64,000 nucleotides of DNA, taken from NCBI RefSeq assembly GCF_040144835.1, contig NZ_CP151632.1, positions 2,418,001-2,482,000 of the forward strand. Direction: 5' to 3'. The position numbers were made by a program, and so were the translations under genes. The notes beneath the pieces were generated by a model. The model did no database searches. It was not told the origin of the DNA and saw only the letters and a program-made list of their open reading frames with translations. Shown piece after piece: positions 36,879 to 47,883 of the stretch; position 1 is the stretch's first letter, and each line of letters starts with the position of its first letter. The stretch is from Microbacterium sp. LWS13-1.2. Its GTDB lineage: Bacteria > Actinomycetota > Actinomycetes > Actinomycetales > Microbacteriaceae.

Positions 36879-37589
36879 TCAGCCTCCCAGGTACGCGCGG
36901 CGGATCTCGTCCATGCCCTTGAGCTCCGCCGACGAGCCGGTGAGGGCGTTGCGCCCTGTCTCGAGCACCGTGGCGCTGTCGACGAGGGTGAAGGCGAGGT
37001 TGGCGTTCTGCTCGACCACGAGCATCGCGATGCCCGATTCGCTGCGCAACCGGCCGATCGCCTGGTACACGCTCTTCGCGGTGCCGGGAGCGAGACCGAG
37101 TGATGCCTCGTCCAGCAGCAGCAAACGCGGCTTCGACATGATGGCGCGGGCGATCGCGAGCATCTGCTGCTCGCCGCCCGAGAGCGCCGAGCCGTTGGAG
37201 CGGATCCGGTCCTGCAGCTGCGGGAACAGGTCGAGGCAGTAGTCCATGTCCGACGCGATGCCCTTGCGGTCCTTGCGCTTGTAGGCGCCGACCCTGAGGT
37301 TCTCCCGCACCGTCAGGTTGCCGAGCGTGCCGCGCCCCTCCGGCACGTGCGCGATCCCACGTGCGGCGACCTGGTCGGGACGCAGTCCCCGCAGATCCTT
37401 GCCGTCGAAGCGGATCGTGCCCGTCGAGCGCACGGTGCCCGAGATCGCGCGCAGCGTCGTGGTCTTTCCGGCGCCGTTCGCGCCGAGGATGCCGACCGCG
37501 CCCCCGTCGGGGACCACCAGCGAGACGCCCTCGAGCACCTGGACGCGGCCGTAGAACGCGCGCACGTCGGCCAGTTCAAGCAGCGTCAT
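36879..37589 (-). CDS. livF: Liv-type ABC ATPase (LivF)
   Basis: A 236-residue ATPase with Walker A GANGAGKTT, signature LSGGEQQM, Walker B LLLLDEA and the LivF-type VAARGIAHVPEGRGTLGNLT region. Its ATG at 37589 overlaps the end of livG by 14 bp. Confidence 0.93.
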   Translation of the reverse strand: MTLLELADVRAFYGRVQVLEGVSLVVPDGGAVGILGANGAGKTTTLRAISGTVRSTGTIRFDGKDLRGLRPDQVAARGIAHVPEGRGTLGNLTVRENLRVGAYKRKDRKGIASDMDYCLDLFPQLQDRIRSNGSALSGGEQQMLAIARAIMSKPRLLLLDEASLGLAPGTAKSVYQAIGRLRSESGIAMLVVEQNANLAFTLVDSATVLETGRNALTGSSAELKGMDEIRRAYLGG

Positions 37590-38355
37590 CGACCGCGTCC
37601 TTCCCGATGTAGGCCTCGATGACGCGGGGGTCGGCCTGCGCCTCCGCGGCCGAGCCCTCCATCAGCTTGCGGCCGTGATCGAGCACCACGACGCGGTCGG
37701 TGAGCGCCGAGATGAGCCCCATGTTGTGCTCGACGATCACCACCGTGATGTCCTCGTCGCGCACCCGCCGCACCGTCTCGATGAGCTGCTCCACCTCGGC
37801 GTGCGGGAGCCCTGCCGCCGGTTCGTCGAGGAGGAGGAGGCCGGGGTGGGTGAGCAGCGCGCGGCAGAGCTCGATGCCCTTGTGCAGTCCGTGCGACAGC
37901 TCGTCGGCCCGCATCTGGGCGGCCCACCCAAGGCCGTTGCGCTCCAGGAGGTCGAGCGCCTCCTGCCGCAGCGCCTTCTCGGCGCGCACCGTGCGCGGCA
38001 GCCGCAGGGACCACTCCACCGGACCGCCGGGAAGGCGCGTATGGGCGCCGAGGAGCACGTTCTCGAGCACGGTCTCGCGCAGCTGGAGCGCAGGATGCTG
38101 GAACGTCCGCGCCAGCCCCTTCCGCGCGAGCGTGGCCGGGGACGACCCGACGACCTCGACGTCATCGATCGTGATGGAGCCGGCGCTCGGCCGGTAGTGA
38201 CCGCTCACGCAGTTGAAGAGCGACGTCTTGCCGGCGCCGTTGGGACCGACCAGGCCGAAGATCTGACCCGGCTCCACGGTGAAGCTCACGTCCTCGAGCA
38301 CCTTGACGCCGCCGAAATGAAGGCTGACGTCGCGGACTGCGAGCCGAGCGCCCAT
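37576..38355 (-). CDS. livG: Liv-type ABC ATPase (LivG)
   Basis: A 259-residue ATPase with Walker A GPNGAGKTS, the LARTFQHPALQ Q-loop, Walker B LLLLDEPAAGL and H-loop VIVEHNM. The signature is degenerate: where LSxGxQ is expected it reads LSHGLHKGIE. LivG-like proteins of this branch often vary here, so activity is still likely. The ATG at 38355 follows AAAGGTGGAG and is the first gene of the operon, divergent from O-demethylase copy 2. Confidence 0.9.
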   Translation of the reverse strand: MGARLAVRDVSLHFGGVKVLEDVSFTVEPGQIFGLVGPNGAGKTSLFNCVSGHYRPSAGSITIDDVEVVGSSPATLARKGLARTFQHPALQLRETVLENVLLGAHTRLPGGPVEWSLRLPRTVRAEKALRQEALDLLERNGLGWAAQMRADELSHGLHKGIELCRALLTHPGLLLLDEPAAGLPHAEVEQLIETVRRVRDEDITVVIVEHNMGLISALTDRVVVLDHGRKLMEGSAAEAQADPRVIEAYIGKDAVDDAA

Positions 38356-38440
38356 GGCTCCACCTTTCGCGTCATCGCGTGTGGTCATCAAGGGGACTCG
38401 AGTCCTCCCCCTGCTGGGAAAGCTACGGATCCCCGGAAAG

Positions 38441-38452
38441 ATTGTCAACGAT
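38441..38452. promoter_or_regulatory. Candidate GntR operator (site 2)
   Basis: ATTGTCAACGAT matches ATTGT-N2-ACRAT; the flanking context (AAGATTG...ATTTT) is shared with site 1 at 32609. Confidence 0.55.
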
Positions 38453-38526
38453 TTTGGTGTGAAGTTTCGCAACCGTGACCCTGCGATTCGATGCTGGCCC
38501 GCCCGACCGGGGGATGCGGCATCCGA

Positions 38527-38541
38527 TTCCGTTCAACGGAA
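38527..38541. promoter_or_regulatory. Candidate IclR operator upstream of O-demethylase copy 2
   Basis: TTCCGTTCAACGGAA is a perfect palindrome with 7-bp arms around a central C. It is the best copy of a motif also seen at 40239, 19790 and, more loosely, 5837. Confidence 0.55.
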
Positions 38542-38614
38542 CAGCGCGGACGAGCCACCAGAAGGAGCTCCTACGCTGACCGCAGCTTCCGCAACAAACA
38601 AAGGAGGGTCGACG

Positions 38615-39982
38615 ATGACCGAGACACTCGCCCAGGCGATCGATCGCGCAGGCAGCGCGGTGGAACTGCTGCGCAACCAGAACTGGCCGGCATTCACATT
38701 CCCGGTAGCACCGGAGTTCACGAACTGGCGCGACGAGCAGCGGGCCTGGAACACGTCGGTCGCGCTCATGGACCAGTCGCACCACATGACGCAGCTGTTC
38801 CTCGACGGCGCCGACCTCATCCCGCTGCTGAGCTCGATCTCGCCCAACACGTTCGCGACGTTCCGTCCCGGCGTCGCGAAGCAGCTGATCTCGGTGAACC
38901 GGGACGGCTACCTCATCGGCGACGGCATCCTGTTCTACAACTCCGAGGGCCCCGAAGGGCTGGTGCTCATCGGGCACCACATCCTCATCGACTGGGTGCG
39001 GTTCAACGTCGAGAAGGCTCAGGATGCCGGCAAGGACGTGCGATACCGCCTCGAGGCCAACTCGCACATGCGCCAGGGACCGCCGACGTTCTACCGCTAC
39101 GAGCTGCAGGGGCCCCACGCCGACCTCGTCATGGAGAAGGTGTTCGGCGGGCCGGCGCCCGAGATCAAGTTCTTCCACATCGGCGACGTCACCATCGCGG
39201 GGCGGCCGGTCAAGGCGCTCCGCCACGGCATGGCGGGCCAGCCCGGGTTCGAGTTCTACGGACCGTGGGAGGACAACGAGATCGTCCTGAACGCGCTCAT
39301 GGAGGCGGGCGCCGAGCACGACATCCGCCGCGTCGGAGCCAAGGCGTACTCGTCGTCGCCGCTGGAGTCCGGCTGGGTGCCGACGCCCTTCCCCGCCGTC
39401 TTCGACGAGGACTTCGCCGAGTACCGCGCGTGGCTCCCCGCCGCGCGCATCGGCTCCGTCGCCGGCTCGCTGTACTCGAGCGACGTCCACGACTTCTACC
39501 TGACGCCGTTCGACATCGGGCTCGGGCGCTCGGTGCGCTTCGACCACGACTACCACGGACGCGAGGCGCTCGAGAAGCACGCCGAGAACCAGCGACGCCG
39601 CAAAGTCACGCTGATCTGGAACGCCGACGACGTTGCGGCGGTCGTGCGCTCGCAGGTCGAGCCGGGCACGCCCGCCAAGTACCTCGACTTCCCGAAGGCC
39701 CGATACGGGCTCTACCAGATGGACGAGATCCTGAAGGACGGCGAGCGCGTGGGGATCTCGACGGATGCCGGATACGTCGCGTACGACCAGCTCTACATGT
39801 CGCTGGCCACCCTGGACGTGGGGCTCCGCGACGGCGATGAGGTCGAGGTGGTGTGGGGCGAGGACCCCATCTCGCACAAGGACTCGGTCGACGCCGACCA
39901 CCGCCAGGTGCGGATCCGCGCGACCGTCGCCCCCGCGCCGTACCACGACTACGCCCGGACGGTGTACCGCGCGAACGCCTGA
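38615..39982 (+). CDS. THF-dependent aryl O-demethylase, LigM/DesA family (copy 2, divergent)
   Basis: A GcvT-fold protein of 455 residues. It shares the family layout with copies 1 and 3 (ALMDQSHHMTQLFLDG, LIGDGILFYNSEGPEGLVLIG, FYRYELQGPHADLVMEKVFGG, ALRHGMAGQPGFEFYGPWED, SPLESGWVPTPFPAVF) but differs in many positions, so it probably takes a different methoxy-aromatic. If copies 1 and 3 act on vanillate or 3-O-methylgallate, this could be the syringate enzyme, or the reverse; sequence alone does not settle it. The ATG at 38615 has an AAAGGAGGG site. It stands alone, divergent from the liv operon. Confidence 0.82.
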   Translation: MTETLAQAIDRAGSAVELLRNQNWPAFTFPVAPEFTNWRDEQRAWNTSVALMDQSHHMTQLFLDGADLIPLLSSISPNTFATFRPGVAKQLISVNRDGYLIGDGILFYNSEGPEGLVLIGHHILIDWVRFNVEKAQDAGKDVRYRLEANSHMRQGPPTFYRYELQGPHADLVMEKVFGGPAPEIKFFHIGDVTIAGRPVKALRHGMAGQPGFEFYGPWEDNEIVLNALMEAGAEHDIRRVGAKAYSSSPLESGWVPTPFPAVFDEDFAEYRAWLPAARIGSVAGSLYSSDVHDFYLTPFDIGLGRSVRFDHDYHGREALEKHAENQRRRKVTLIWNADDVAAVVRSQVEPGTPAKYLDFPKARYGLYQMDEILKDGERVGISTDAGYVAYDQLYMSLATLDVGLRDGDEVEVVWGEDPISHKDSVDADHRQVRIRATVAPAPYHDYARTVYRANA

Positions 39983-39989
39983 GCCGCGT

Positions 39990-40232
39990 TCGGCGCGTTT
40001 CGACTCGCTTCGCTCGCTCAACGACCGGGTCCCGGTCGTTGGGCGGCGTGATCCGGTCGTTGAGCGAGCGAGGAACGAGCGGACGAAACGCCCCACCCCC
40101 GGTCGTTGAGCGAGCGAAGAACGAGCGAGACGAAACGCCCCACCCCGGCCGTTGAGCGAGCGAGGAACGAGCGAGACGAAACGCCCCACCCCCGGTCGTT
40201 GAGCGAGCGAAGAACGAGCGAGACGAAACGCC
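39990..40232. repeat. Interspersed repeat cluster upstream of IclR
   Basis: One inverted and about five forward copies of the GGTCGTTGAGCGAGCGAGGA-type element lie head to tail between O-demethylase copy 2 and the IclR gene, filling most of the 320-bp gap. Confidence 0.9.
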
Positions 40233-40238
40233 CCGGGC

Positions 40239-40253
40239 TTCCGCTCAACGGAA
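40239..40253. promoter_or_regulatory. Candidate IclR operator upstream of an IclR gene
   Basis: TTCCGCTCAACGGAA differs from the perfect palindrome at 38527 in one base. It is about 50 bp before the GTG start at 40303, a position suited to autoregulation. Confidence 0.5.
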
Positions 40254-40302
40254 CCCCCGGCGCAGGCGGGGTTACGATGGCGGCGTCATCGAGGAGGATG
40301 CC

Positions 40303-41232
40303 GTGGCACGAGGATCTGCGGGCGAGTCGGTCCTGCACCGCCACCTGCGCGTGCTCGAGAGCTTCGACGCGTGGCATCCGTTCCTCACGCTCAGTGAGAT
40401 CGCGGACGCCGCGGGCGTGCCCCGCTCGAGCGCGCACCGCCTGATCGCCGAGCTCGAGCGCGAGGGGCTGCTCGAGCGGCTGCCCGACCGCACGTACCGC
40501 CTCGGCGTGCGGCTGTGGGAGTTCGCCAGCCGCACGCCGGGCGCCGTCGGTCTCCGCGAGATCGCCCGGCCCTGGCTGGGCGCCGTGCACGAACGGGTGC
40601 GACAGCACGCCCAGCTGGGGGTGCTGAGCGGGCGCGACGTGCTGTTCATCGACCGGATGTCGACCCGCGAGGCCGTCGTGAACGCGACGCTCATCGGCGG
40701 CCGCATCCCGCTGCACGCGTCGTCCAGCGGTCTCGCGCTGCTCGCCTACGCCGACAGCGCCCTCGTGAACGACGTGATCGCGCGCGGGCTGCGTCCGTAC
40801 ACGCCGCGCACCATCCGCACGGGCGCCGAGCTGCGCGCCCAGCTGCGACGTGTGCGCGAGGACGGGTACGCCGTGACGGAGGGGGCGATCCACGCCGAGT
40901 CGCGCGGCATCGCGGTGCCCGTGACCGGACCGGGCGGCAGCGTGTACGCCGCCATCGGCGTGGTGGTCCCCAACGACGGCGCCTCGACCCACGGGTACGC
41001 CGAGCTGCTGCGCCGCGCCGCCACCGGCATCGCTCGGGAACTCGCTGCCGCGTACCGGCCCGACGTCGACGAGCGGACCCACGGCATCCGCTCGCTCGTG
41101 AGCGGATCGCGCCGCTCGCTCGAGTACCTCGAGAGCCTCGACACCGACCCGCACGACGCCGGCGCGGCGGCAGCCGCGGGCATCTCCGACCCCGCCGCCG
41201 GTGCAGGCCTCGGGTCTGCGCCGGTGCTCTAG
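40303..41232 (+). CDS. IclR-family regulator
   Basis: A 309-residue IclR-type regulator: HTH in the first 70 residues (LSEIADAAGVPRSSAHRLIAEL) and effector domain after (GGRIPLHASSSGLALLAYA, RGIAVPVTG). A C-terminal extension of about 50 residues goes beyond the usual length. It starts at GTG 40303 after GAGGAGGA. It is a close paralogue of the IclR protein at 43871-44731; both begin MARGSxGESVLHxHLRVL. It is followed after 11 nt by the DUF1932 dehydrogenase. It is a good candidate for control of the gallate-side genes. Confidence 0.87.
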   Translation: MARGSAGESVLHRHLRVLESFDAWHPFLTLSEIADAAGVPRSSAHRLIAELEREGLLERLPDRTYRLGVRLWEFASRTPGAVGLREIARPWLGAVHERVRQHAQLGVLSGRDVLFIDRMSTREAVVNATLIGGRIPLHASSSGLALLAYADSALVNDVIARGLRPYTPRTIRTGAELRAQLRRVREDGYAVTEGAIHAESRGIAVPVTGPGGSVYAAIGVVVPNDGASTHGYAELLRRAATGIARELAAAYRPDVDERTHGIRSLVSGSRRSLEYLESLDTDPHDAGAAAAAGISDPAAGAGLGSAPVL

Positions 41233-41243
41233 GGTTGGCGGCC

Positions 41244-42023
41244 ATGACGACGATCGCGATCCTCGGCCTCGGCGAAGCCGGCCGTCGTTACGCCCGCGGC
41301 CTGGCGGATGCCGGGGCCGACGTCCGCGCCTTCGACCCCGCCCACGACCTCGGCGACCCCGACGTGCCGCAGTTCGCGACGCTGGCCGACGCCGTCACCG
41401 GGGCAGACGTGGCGCTGAGCCTCGTCACCGGGCATGCCGCGGCATCCGTCGCCCGCGAGGCGCTGCCGCACATCGCCGCGGGGGCCGTCTACGCCGATCT
41501 CAACACCGCCGCCCCCGACCTCAAGCAGCGCATCGCCCGCCTCGCCGCCGACCACGGGCTCGCGATGGCCGATGTCGCGGTGCTCGCGCCTGTGGTGCGC
41601 GCCGGGCACCGGACGCCGCTCCTCGCGAGCGGGACCGGAGCCCGCCAGTTCGCCGAGCGCGTCGGTCCGTTCGAGGTGCCCGTCGAGGTCATCGACGGCG
41701 ACGCGGGCGAGGCGGCGCGCCTGCGGCTGCTGCGGAGCGTGTTCATGAAGGGGCTGGCGGCGCTCGTGCTCGAGGGACTCGGCGCCGCGCGCGCCGCCGG
41801 AGCCGAGGAGTGGCTGCGCGCGCAGATGGCGGACGAGCTGGGTCCCGACGGCGCCGCGCTCGTCGATCGGCTCGTCGACGGCTCGACCCTGCACGCCGTG
41901 CGCCGCGAGCACGAGGTGCGCGCGGCCCTGGCGGCCCTCCAGTCGTCGGGACAGCCCGCCGACATGACGCGCGCGACGCTCGCGTGGTTCGAGCGGCTCG
42001 CCGCCGAGCGCGATCACGACTGA
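41244..42023 (+). CDS. NAD(P)-binding dehydrogenase, 6PGDH-like N-terminus with DUF1932
   Basis: A 259-residue beta-hydroxyacid-dehydrogenase-like protein. The Rossmann motif is ILGLGEAGRRYARGL at residues 5-19. The C-terminal half (RLLRSVFMKGLAALVLEGLGAA) matches the DUF1932 helical domain, with the Lys where the catalytic Lys of this superfamily is expected. Its substrate is unknown. Its place between the IclR and tannase genes suggests a step on an aromatic or ring-cleavage intermediate, for example a hydroxy-acid side product. Confidence 0.75.
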   Translation: MTTIAILGLGEAGRRYARGLADAGADVRAFDPAHDLGDPDVPQFATLADAVTGADVALSLVTGHAAASVAREALPHIAAGAVYADLNTAAPDLKQRIARLAADHGLAMADVAVLAPVVRAGHRTPLLASGTGARQFAERVGPFEVPVEVIDGDAGEAARLRLLRSVFMKGLAALVLEGLGAARAAGAEEWLRAQMADELGPDGAALVDRLVDGSTLHAVRREHEVRAALAALQSSGQPADMTRATLAWFERLAAERDHD

Positions 42024-42178
42024 AGCGCGGCACGATACCCGCATCGCTCGCCCGGCACAACGGCGAAGCGCATTGGACGGAAGTGCCGTTGCCGCCGGTG
42101 CGAGCGCATGTCATCGTCGCCGCACACGCACGGCGCCGACCCCACGGCGGCTGCGGTTCACAACGCGAAGGAGCGTCG

Positions 42179-43801
42179 ATGAAATCCACGTTCAGGCGGC
42201 TGTCAGCGGTGTCGCTGGCCGTCGCCGCAGCTCTCGTCCTCACGGCCGGCGTCTCGTCGGCCACGGCAGCCCCCGGCGGTCCCCACGCCGGATCGCCCAC
42301 CCTCACGGCATCCGAGTGCACGTCTCTCGCCGGCCTCACGATCTCCGCGAAGGACATCGGCCTGCCGACGAACGGCGCCGACGTCGAGACGGCGGTGTGG
42401 GATGCCGCCGGCAGCTTCTGCGCGGTCACCGGCTGGATCCGCGCGGTCTCGGCACCGCAGGACATGCAGTTCCAGGTGAACCTCCCCGCCCTCTGGAACG
42501 AGCGCACGCTGCAGTTCGGCGGCGGCGGGTTCGACGGATCCCTGGTCACCGCGACCGGCGCCTACACCGCCCAGCCGACCGGAACCCCGACCGCGCTGTC
42601 GCAGGGCTGGGTCACCCTCGGCTCCGACGGCGGCCACCAGGGCGCACCCGGGTTCGACGGCACCTTCCAGCTCGACGAGGAGTTGTTCCTCAACTACGGG
42701 CAGTGGTCGGTCAAGAAGGCGCATGATGCGGCCGCGGTGGTCATCGAGGCGGCCTACGGCATGGACGCCGACTGGTCGTACTTCATCGGCGGCTCACAGG
42801 GCGGGCACGAGGCCCTCGACGCGGCGGCGCGCTACCCGAAGGACTACGACGGCGTCATCGCGAACTACCCGGCCTACAACGTCACGATGATGCACGTGGG
42901 CGCGGTCAACTTCCGCGACGCGCTGCAGCTCGAGGGCGGCACCGGGCACCTCAACTCCGCCGAGACGGCGACGATCACGAACGCGGTCTACGCGACCTGC
43001 GACGGGCTGGACGGGGCCGTGGACGGGATCGTCAGCAACGTCTCCGGCTGCGACGCGGCGTTCGACATCCAGTCCCTCGCCTGCCCGACAGGGGTGGATG
43101 CCGCCACCGTCGACACCTGCCTCTCGGATGTCGAGATCGCGGCCGCGGTGAAGATCAGCACCGACTACGACCTGGGCATCGACATCGAGGGCAACTCGAT
43201 CTTCGCGAAGAGCGCACTCCTCGAAGGGGCCCTGTACCAAGGCTTCGCGGGCTTCGGCACCAGCGCGCAGGCGCAGGGCCTGCAATTCGCCGTGTTCGAG
43301 GCCACGATGCGGCACGGCGTCGCGGGTGATCCCCCCGGGTTCGACCCGTACACGGTCGATCCGCTGGACTACGCCGAGCGGGTGCAGGAGGTCGGCGAGA
43401 TCATGGACGTGACGGATGTCTCGCTGAACCAGTTCCGCGCACACGGGGGCAAGATCATCCTGACGCACGGCACCATCGACGACTTCATCACGCCGCACAA
43501 CACCGTGCAGTACTGGGAGGCACTCCAGGACGAGTTCGGCAAGCGCCTCGACTCGTTCGCGCAGTTCTACATGGTGCCCGGCTGGGGCCACGGCCAGGGT
43601 CGATTCGTGGCGCAGTACGACGGCCTCGACGCGATCGTCGACTGGGTCGAGCAGGGCGTCGCCCCGTCCGGCCTCGTCGCCAGCGACGGCAACGCAGGCG
43701 CCGATCGCGCGCGCCCGATGTGCGAGTACCCGGCGTGGCCGCAGTACTCGGGCTCCGGATCGATCGACGACGCGAGCTCGTACTCCTGCGTGACGGGATG
43801 A
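42179..43801 (+). CDS. Secreted tannase / feruloyl esterase family hydrolase
   Basis: A secreted alpha/beta-hydrolase of 540 residues. A signal peptide spans about residues 1-30 (hydrophobic LSAVSLAVAAALVLTAG, cleavage near SATA-A). The catalytic triad is readable: Ser206 (FIGGSQGGHEAL), Asp434 or 435 (HGTIDDFITP) and His471 (GWGHGQG). A Ca-binding-like CDGLDGAVDGIVSN is at 274-287. The cysteines that flank Ser and His in fungal CS-D-HC enzymes are both Gly here (205, 472). The family hydrolyses gallate or hydroxycinnamate esters outside the cell, which fits a pathway for gallate, ferulate and sinapate. The ATG at 42179 follows GAAGGAGC. Confidence 0.88.
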   Translation: MKSTFRRLSAVSLAVAAALVLTAGVSSATAAPGGPHAGSPTLTASECTSLAGLTISAKDIGLPTNGADVETAVWDAAGSFCAVTGWIRAVSAPQDMQFQVNLPALWNERTLQFGGGGFDGSLVTATGAYTAQPTGTPTALSQGWVTLGSDGGHQGAPGFDGTFQLDEELFLNYGQWSVKKAHDAAAVVIEAAYGMDADWSYFIGGSQGGHEALDAAARYPKDYDGVIANYPAYNVTMMHVGAVNFRDALQLEGGTGHLNSAETATITNAVYATCDGLDGAVDGIVSNVSGCDAAFDIQSLACPTGVDAATVDTCLSDVEIAAAVKISTDYDLGIDIEGNSIFAKSALLEGALYQGFAGFGTSAQAQGLQFAVFEATMRHGVAGDPPGFDPYTVDPLDYAERVQEVGEIMDVTDVSLNQFRAHGGKIILTHGTIDDFITPHNTVQYWEALQDEFGKRLDSFAQFYMVPGWGHGQGRFVAQYDGLDAIVDWVEQGVAPSGLVASDGNAGADRARPMCEYPAWPQYSGSGSIDDASSYSCVTG

Positions 43802-43829
43802 TCGCGCGAGCCGTCTCGTCGTGACCTGC

Positions 43830-43859
43830 GAAGGCCCCGGGGTTCGCCCCGGGGCCTTC
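43830..43859. terminator. Bidirectional terminator between tannase and IclR genes
   Basis: GAAGGCCCCGGGG and CCCCGGGGCCTTC form a perfect 13-bp stem closed by a stable TTCG tetraloop. It lies between convergent genes, 28 nt after the tannase stop and 11 nt from the IclR stop. Confidence 0.85.
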
Positions 43860-43870
43860 GCTCGTGCCGA

Positions 43871-44731
43871 TCAGCCGGCGGACGCGGCCGGCAGCGTGTG
43901 CGCGTCGAGCGACGAGAAGTAGTCCAGCGACCTCCGTGAGGTGCTCGCGAGCGTGCGCATGCCGTACGCACCCGCGCCGCCCGCCGCCTCGAGCGCACGC
44001 GAGATGCCTGCGGCCGCCACGGTGAGGAGCTCGACCGCCGCCTGCGGCGAGGTGCGGTCGTTGGGCACGACGACGCCCAGCGACGCGTGCACCAGACCGT
44101 GCGCATCGAGGATCGGCACCGCGATGCCCCGCGATTCGCGGTGAATGTGCCCGTCGGTGACGGCGAACCCGTCCGCCCGCACCCGGCGCAGCCGTGCGCG
44201 CAGCTCCTCCCCGGTGCGGATGGTCGCCGACGTGTACGCCGGCCAGCCGGCCGCGATCACGTCCGCCACGACGCCCGGCTCGGAGTGGGCGAGCAGCACC
44301 AGGCCGCTCGAGCTGACCGGCAGCGGCACGCGGCCGCCGATCACGGTGGCGTTGACGACCGCCTCCCTGGTCGAGAGGCGCTCGATGAAGAGCACGTCCC
44401 GCCCGCTCAGCACCCCGAGCTGCGTGTGCTGACGCACGCGCGCGTGCACGGCCTCGAGCCACGGCCGCGCGAGCTCCCGAAGCCCGAGGGCGCCGGGGGT
44501 CCGCGACGCGAACTCCCACAGCCGGATGCCGAGCCGGTACGAGCGGTCCGGCATCCGTTCGAGCAGGCCCTCCCGCTCGAGCTCGGCGACGAGACGGTGG
44601 GTGGTCGACACGGCGAGGCCGGTCGTCTCGACGATCTCGGTCAGCGTGAGGAACGGGCGCAGCACGTCGAACGCCTGCAGCACCCGCAGGTGCTTGTGCA
44701 AGACGGACTCACCGTCCGAGCCGCGTGCCAC
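43871..44731 (-). CDS. IclR-family regulator
   Basis: A 286-residue IclR protein: N-terminal HTH (LTEIVETTGLAVSTTHRLVAEL) and C-terminal effector domain (GGRVPLPVSSSGLVLLAHS). The GTG at 44731 follows GAAGGAGGTTCGAC. It is a close paralogue of the regulator at 40303-41232. It lies between the tannase and O-demethylase copy 3, on the same strand as the latter and downstream of it, and may control one or both. Confidence 0.87.
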   Translation of the reverse strand: MARGSDGESVLHKHLRVLQAFDVLRPFLTLTEIVETTGLAVSTTHRLVAELEREGLLERMPDRSYRLGIRLWEFASRTPGALGLRELARPWLEAVHARVRQHTQLGVLSGRDVLFIERLSTREAVVNATVIGGRVPLPVSSSGLVLLAHSEPGVVADVIAAGWPAYTSATIRTGEELRARLRRVRADGFAVTDGHIHRESRGIAVPILDAHGLVHASLGVVVPNDRTSPQAAVELLTVAAAGISRALEAAGGAGAYGMRTLASTSRRSLDYFSSLDAHTLPAASAG

Positions 44732-44841
44732 GTCGAACCTCCTTCGGATCGGGGGACGGATGCCGGGCCCACCGGCCGCTCAGCCTGGTCATCGAGCCTG
44801 TCGACGCGCCCGGCACCGGCGCCGCGCACCGGCGCCGCAGG

Positions 44842-47150
<2,309 letters not shown>

Positions 47151-47166
47151 GCGGATGGACCTTGTC

Positions 47167-47883
47167 ATGAGCGGTCCGGTGGTCGTCACCGACATCGCCC
47201 GTGCGGATGCCGCGACCGCCGACGCGCTCGGCGTGCACGGCGTCGCGACCGTGCACGAGGCCATGGGCCGGACCGGGCTCGTGGGTGCCGGCATCCGTCC
47301 CATCCAGGAGGGGGTCCGGATCGCCGGCACGGCCGTCACCGTGCTGTGTCACCCCGGCGACAACCTCATGATCCACGCGGCCGTCGAGCAGTGCCGCGCC
47401 GGCGATGTGCTGGTGGTGACGACGACGTCGCCGTCGATCGACGGGGCGTTCGGCGAGCTGTTCGCCACCGCCCTGCACGCCCGAGGTGTACGCGGACTCG
47501 TCACGACGACCGGTGTGCGCGACGTCGCGGAGCTGCGGGCGATGGGGTTCCCGGTGTGGTCGGCGGCCGTCTTCGCCCAGGGCACCGTCAAGGCCACGCC
47601 CGGCTCGGTCAACGTGCCGATCACCCTCGGTGCGGTCACGGTCGCCCCCGGCGACGTCATCGTCGCCGACGACGACGGCGTGCTGCGGGTCCCGCGGCGC
47701 GGCGCGGACGCGGCGCTCGACGCGGCGGACGCGCGCCTCGCGAAGGAGGAGGCCGACCGTGAGGCGTACCGCGGCGGCCGGCTGAGCCTCGACCGCAAGG
47801 GACTTCGGCCGCTCCTGGCCGACCTCGGCGTCGAGTACCTCACGCAGGCGGACTGGGAGGCGCAGGACCGTGGACGCGGCTGA
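47167..47883 (+). CDS. galC: 4-carboxy-4-hydroxy-2-oxoadipate aldolase
   Basis: An RraA/HMG-aldolase-fold protein of 238 residues (LigK/GalC). The active-site segments GDNLMIHAAVEQCRAGDVLVV, FGELFATALHARGVRGLVTTTGVRD and the product-enzyme hallmark FAQGTVKATPGSVNVPI are present; Arg and Asp of the GVRD motif coordinate substrate and metal. It splits the hydratase product into pyruvate and oxaloacetate. An ATG at 47155 would add four residues. Its 3' end overlaps galD by 14 bp. Confidence 0.92.
   Translation: MSGPVVVTDIARADAATADALGVHGVATVHEAMGRTGLVGAGIRPIQEGVRIAGTAVTVLCHPGDNLMIHAAVEQCRAGDVLVVTTTSPSIDGAFGELFATALHARGVRGLVTTTGVRDVAELRAMGFPVWSAAVFAQGTVKATPGSVNVPITLGAVTVAPGDVIVADDDGVLRVPRRGADAALDAADARLAKEEADREAYRGGRLSLDRKGLRPLLADLGVEYLTQADWEAQDRGRG

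Larger units (their letters stand above)
38356..38614. promoter_or_regulatory. Divergent promoter region, liv operon / O-demethylase copy 2
   Basis: This 259-bp gap has a GntR-type palindrome ATTGTCAACGAT (38441-38452) in an AT-rich patch and, 75 bp further on, the perfect IclR-type palindrome TTCCGTTCAACGGAA (38527-38541). No gene is seen. Both units could respond to two regulators at once. Confidence 0.55.
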
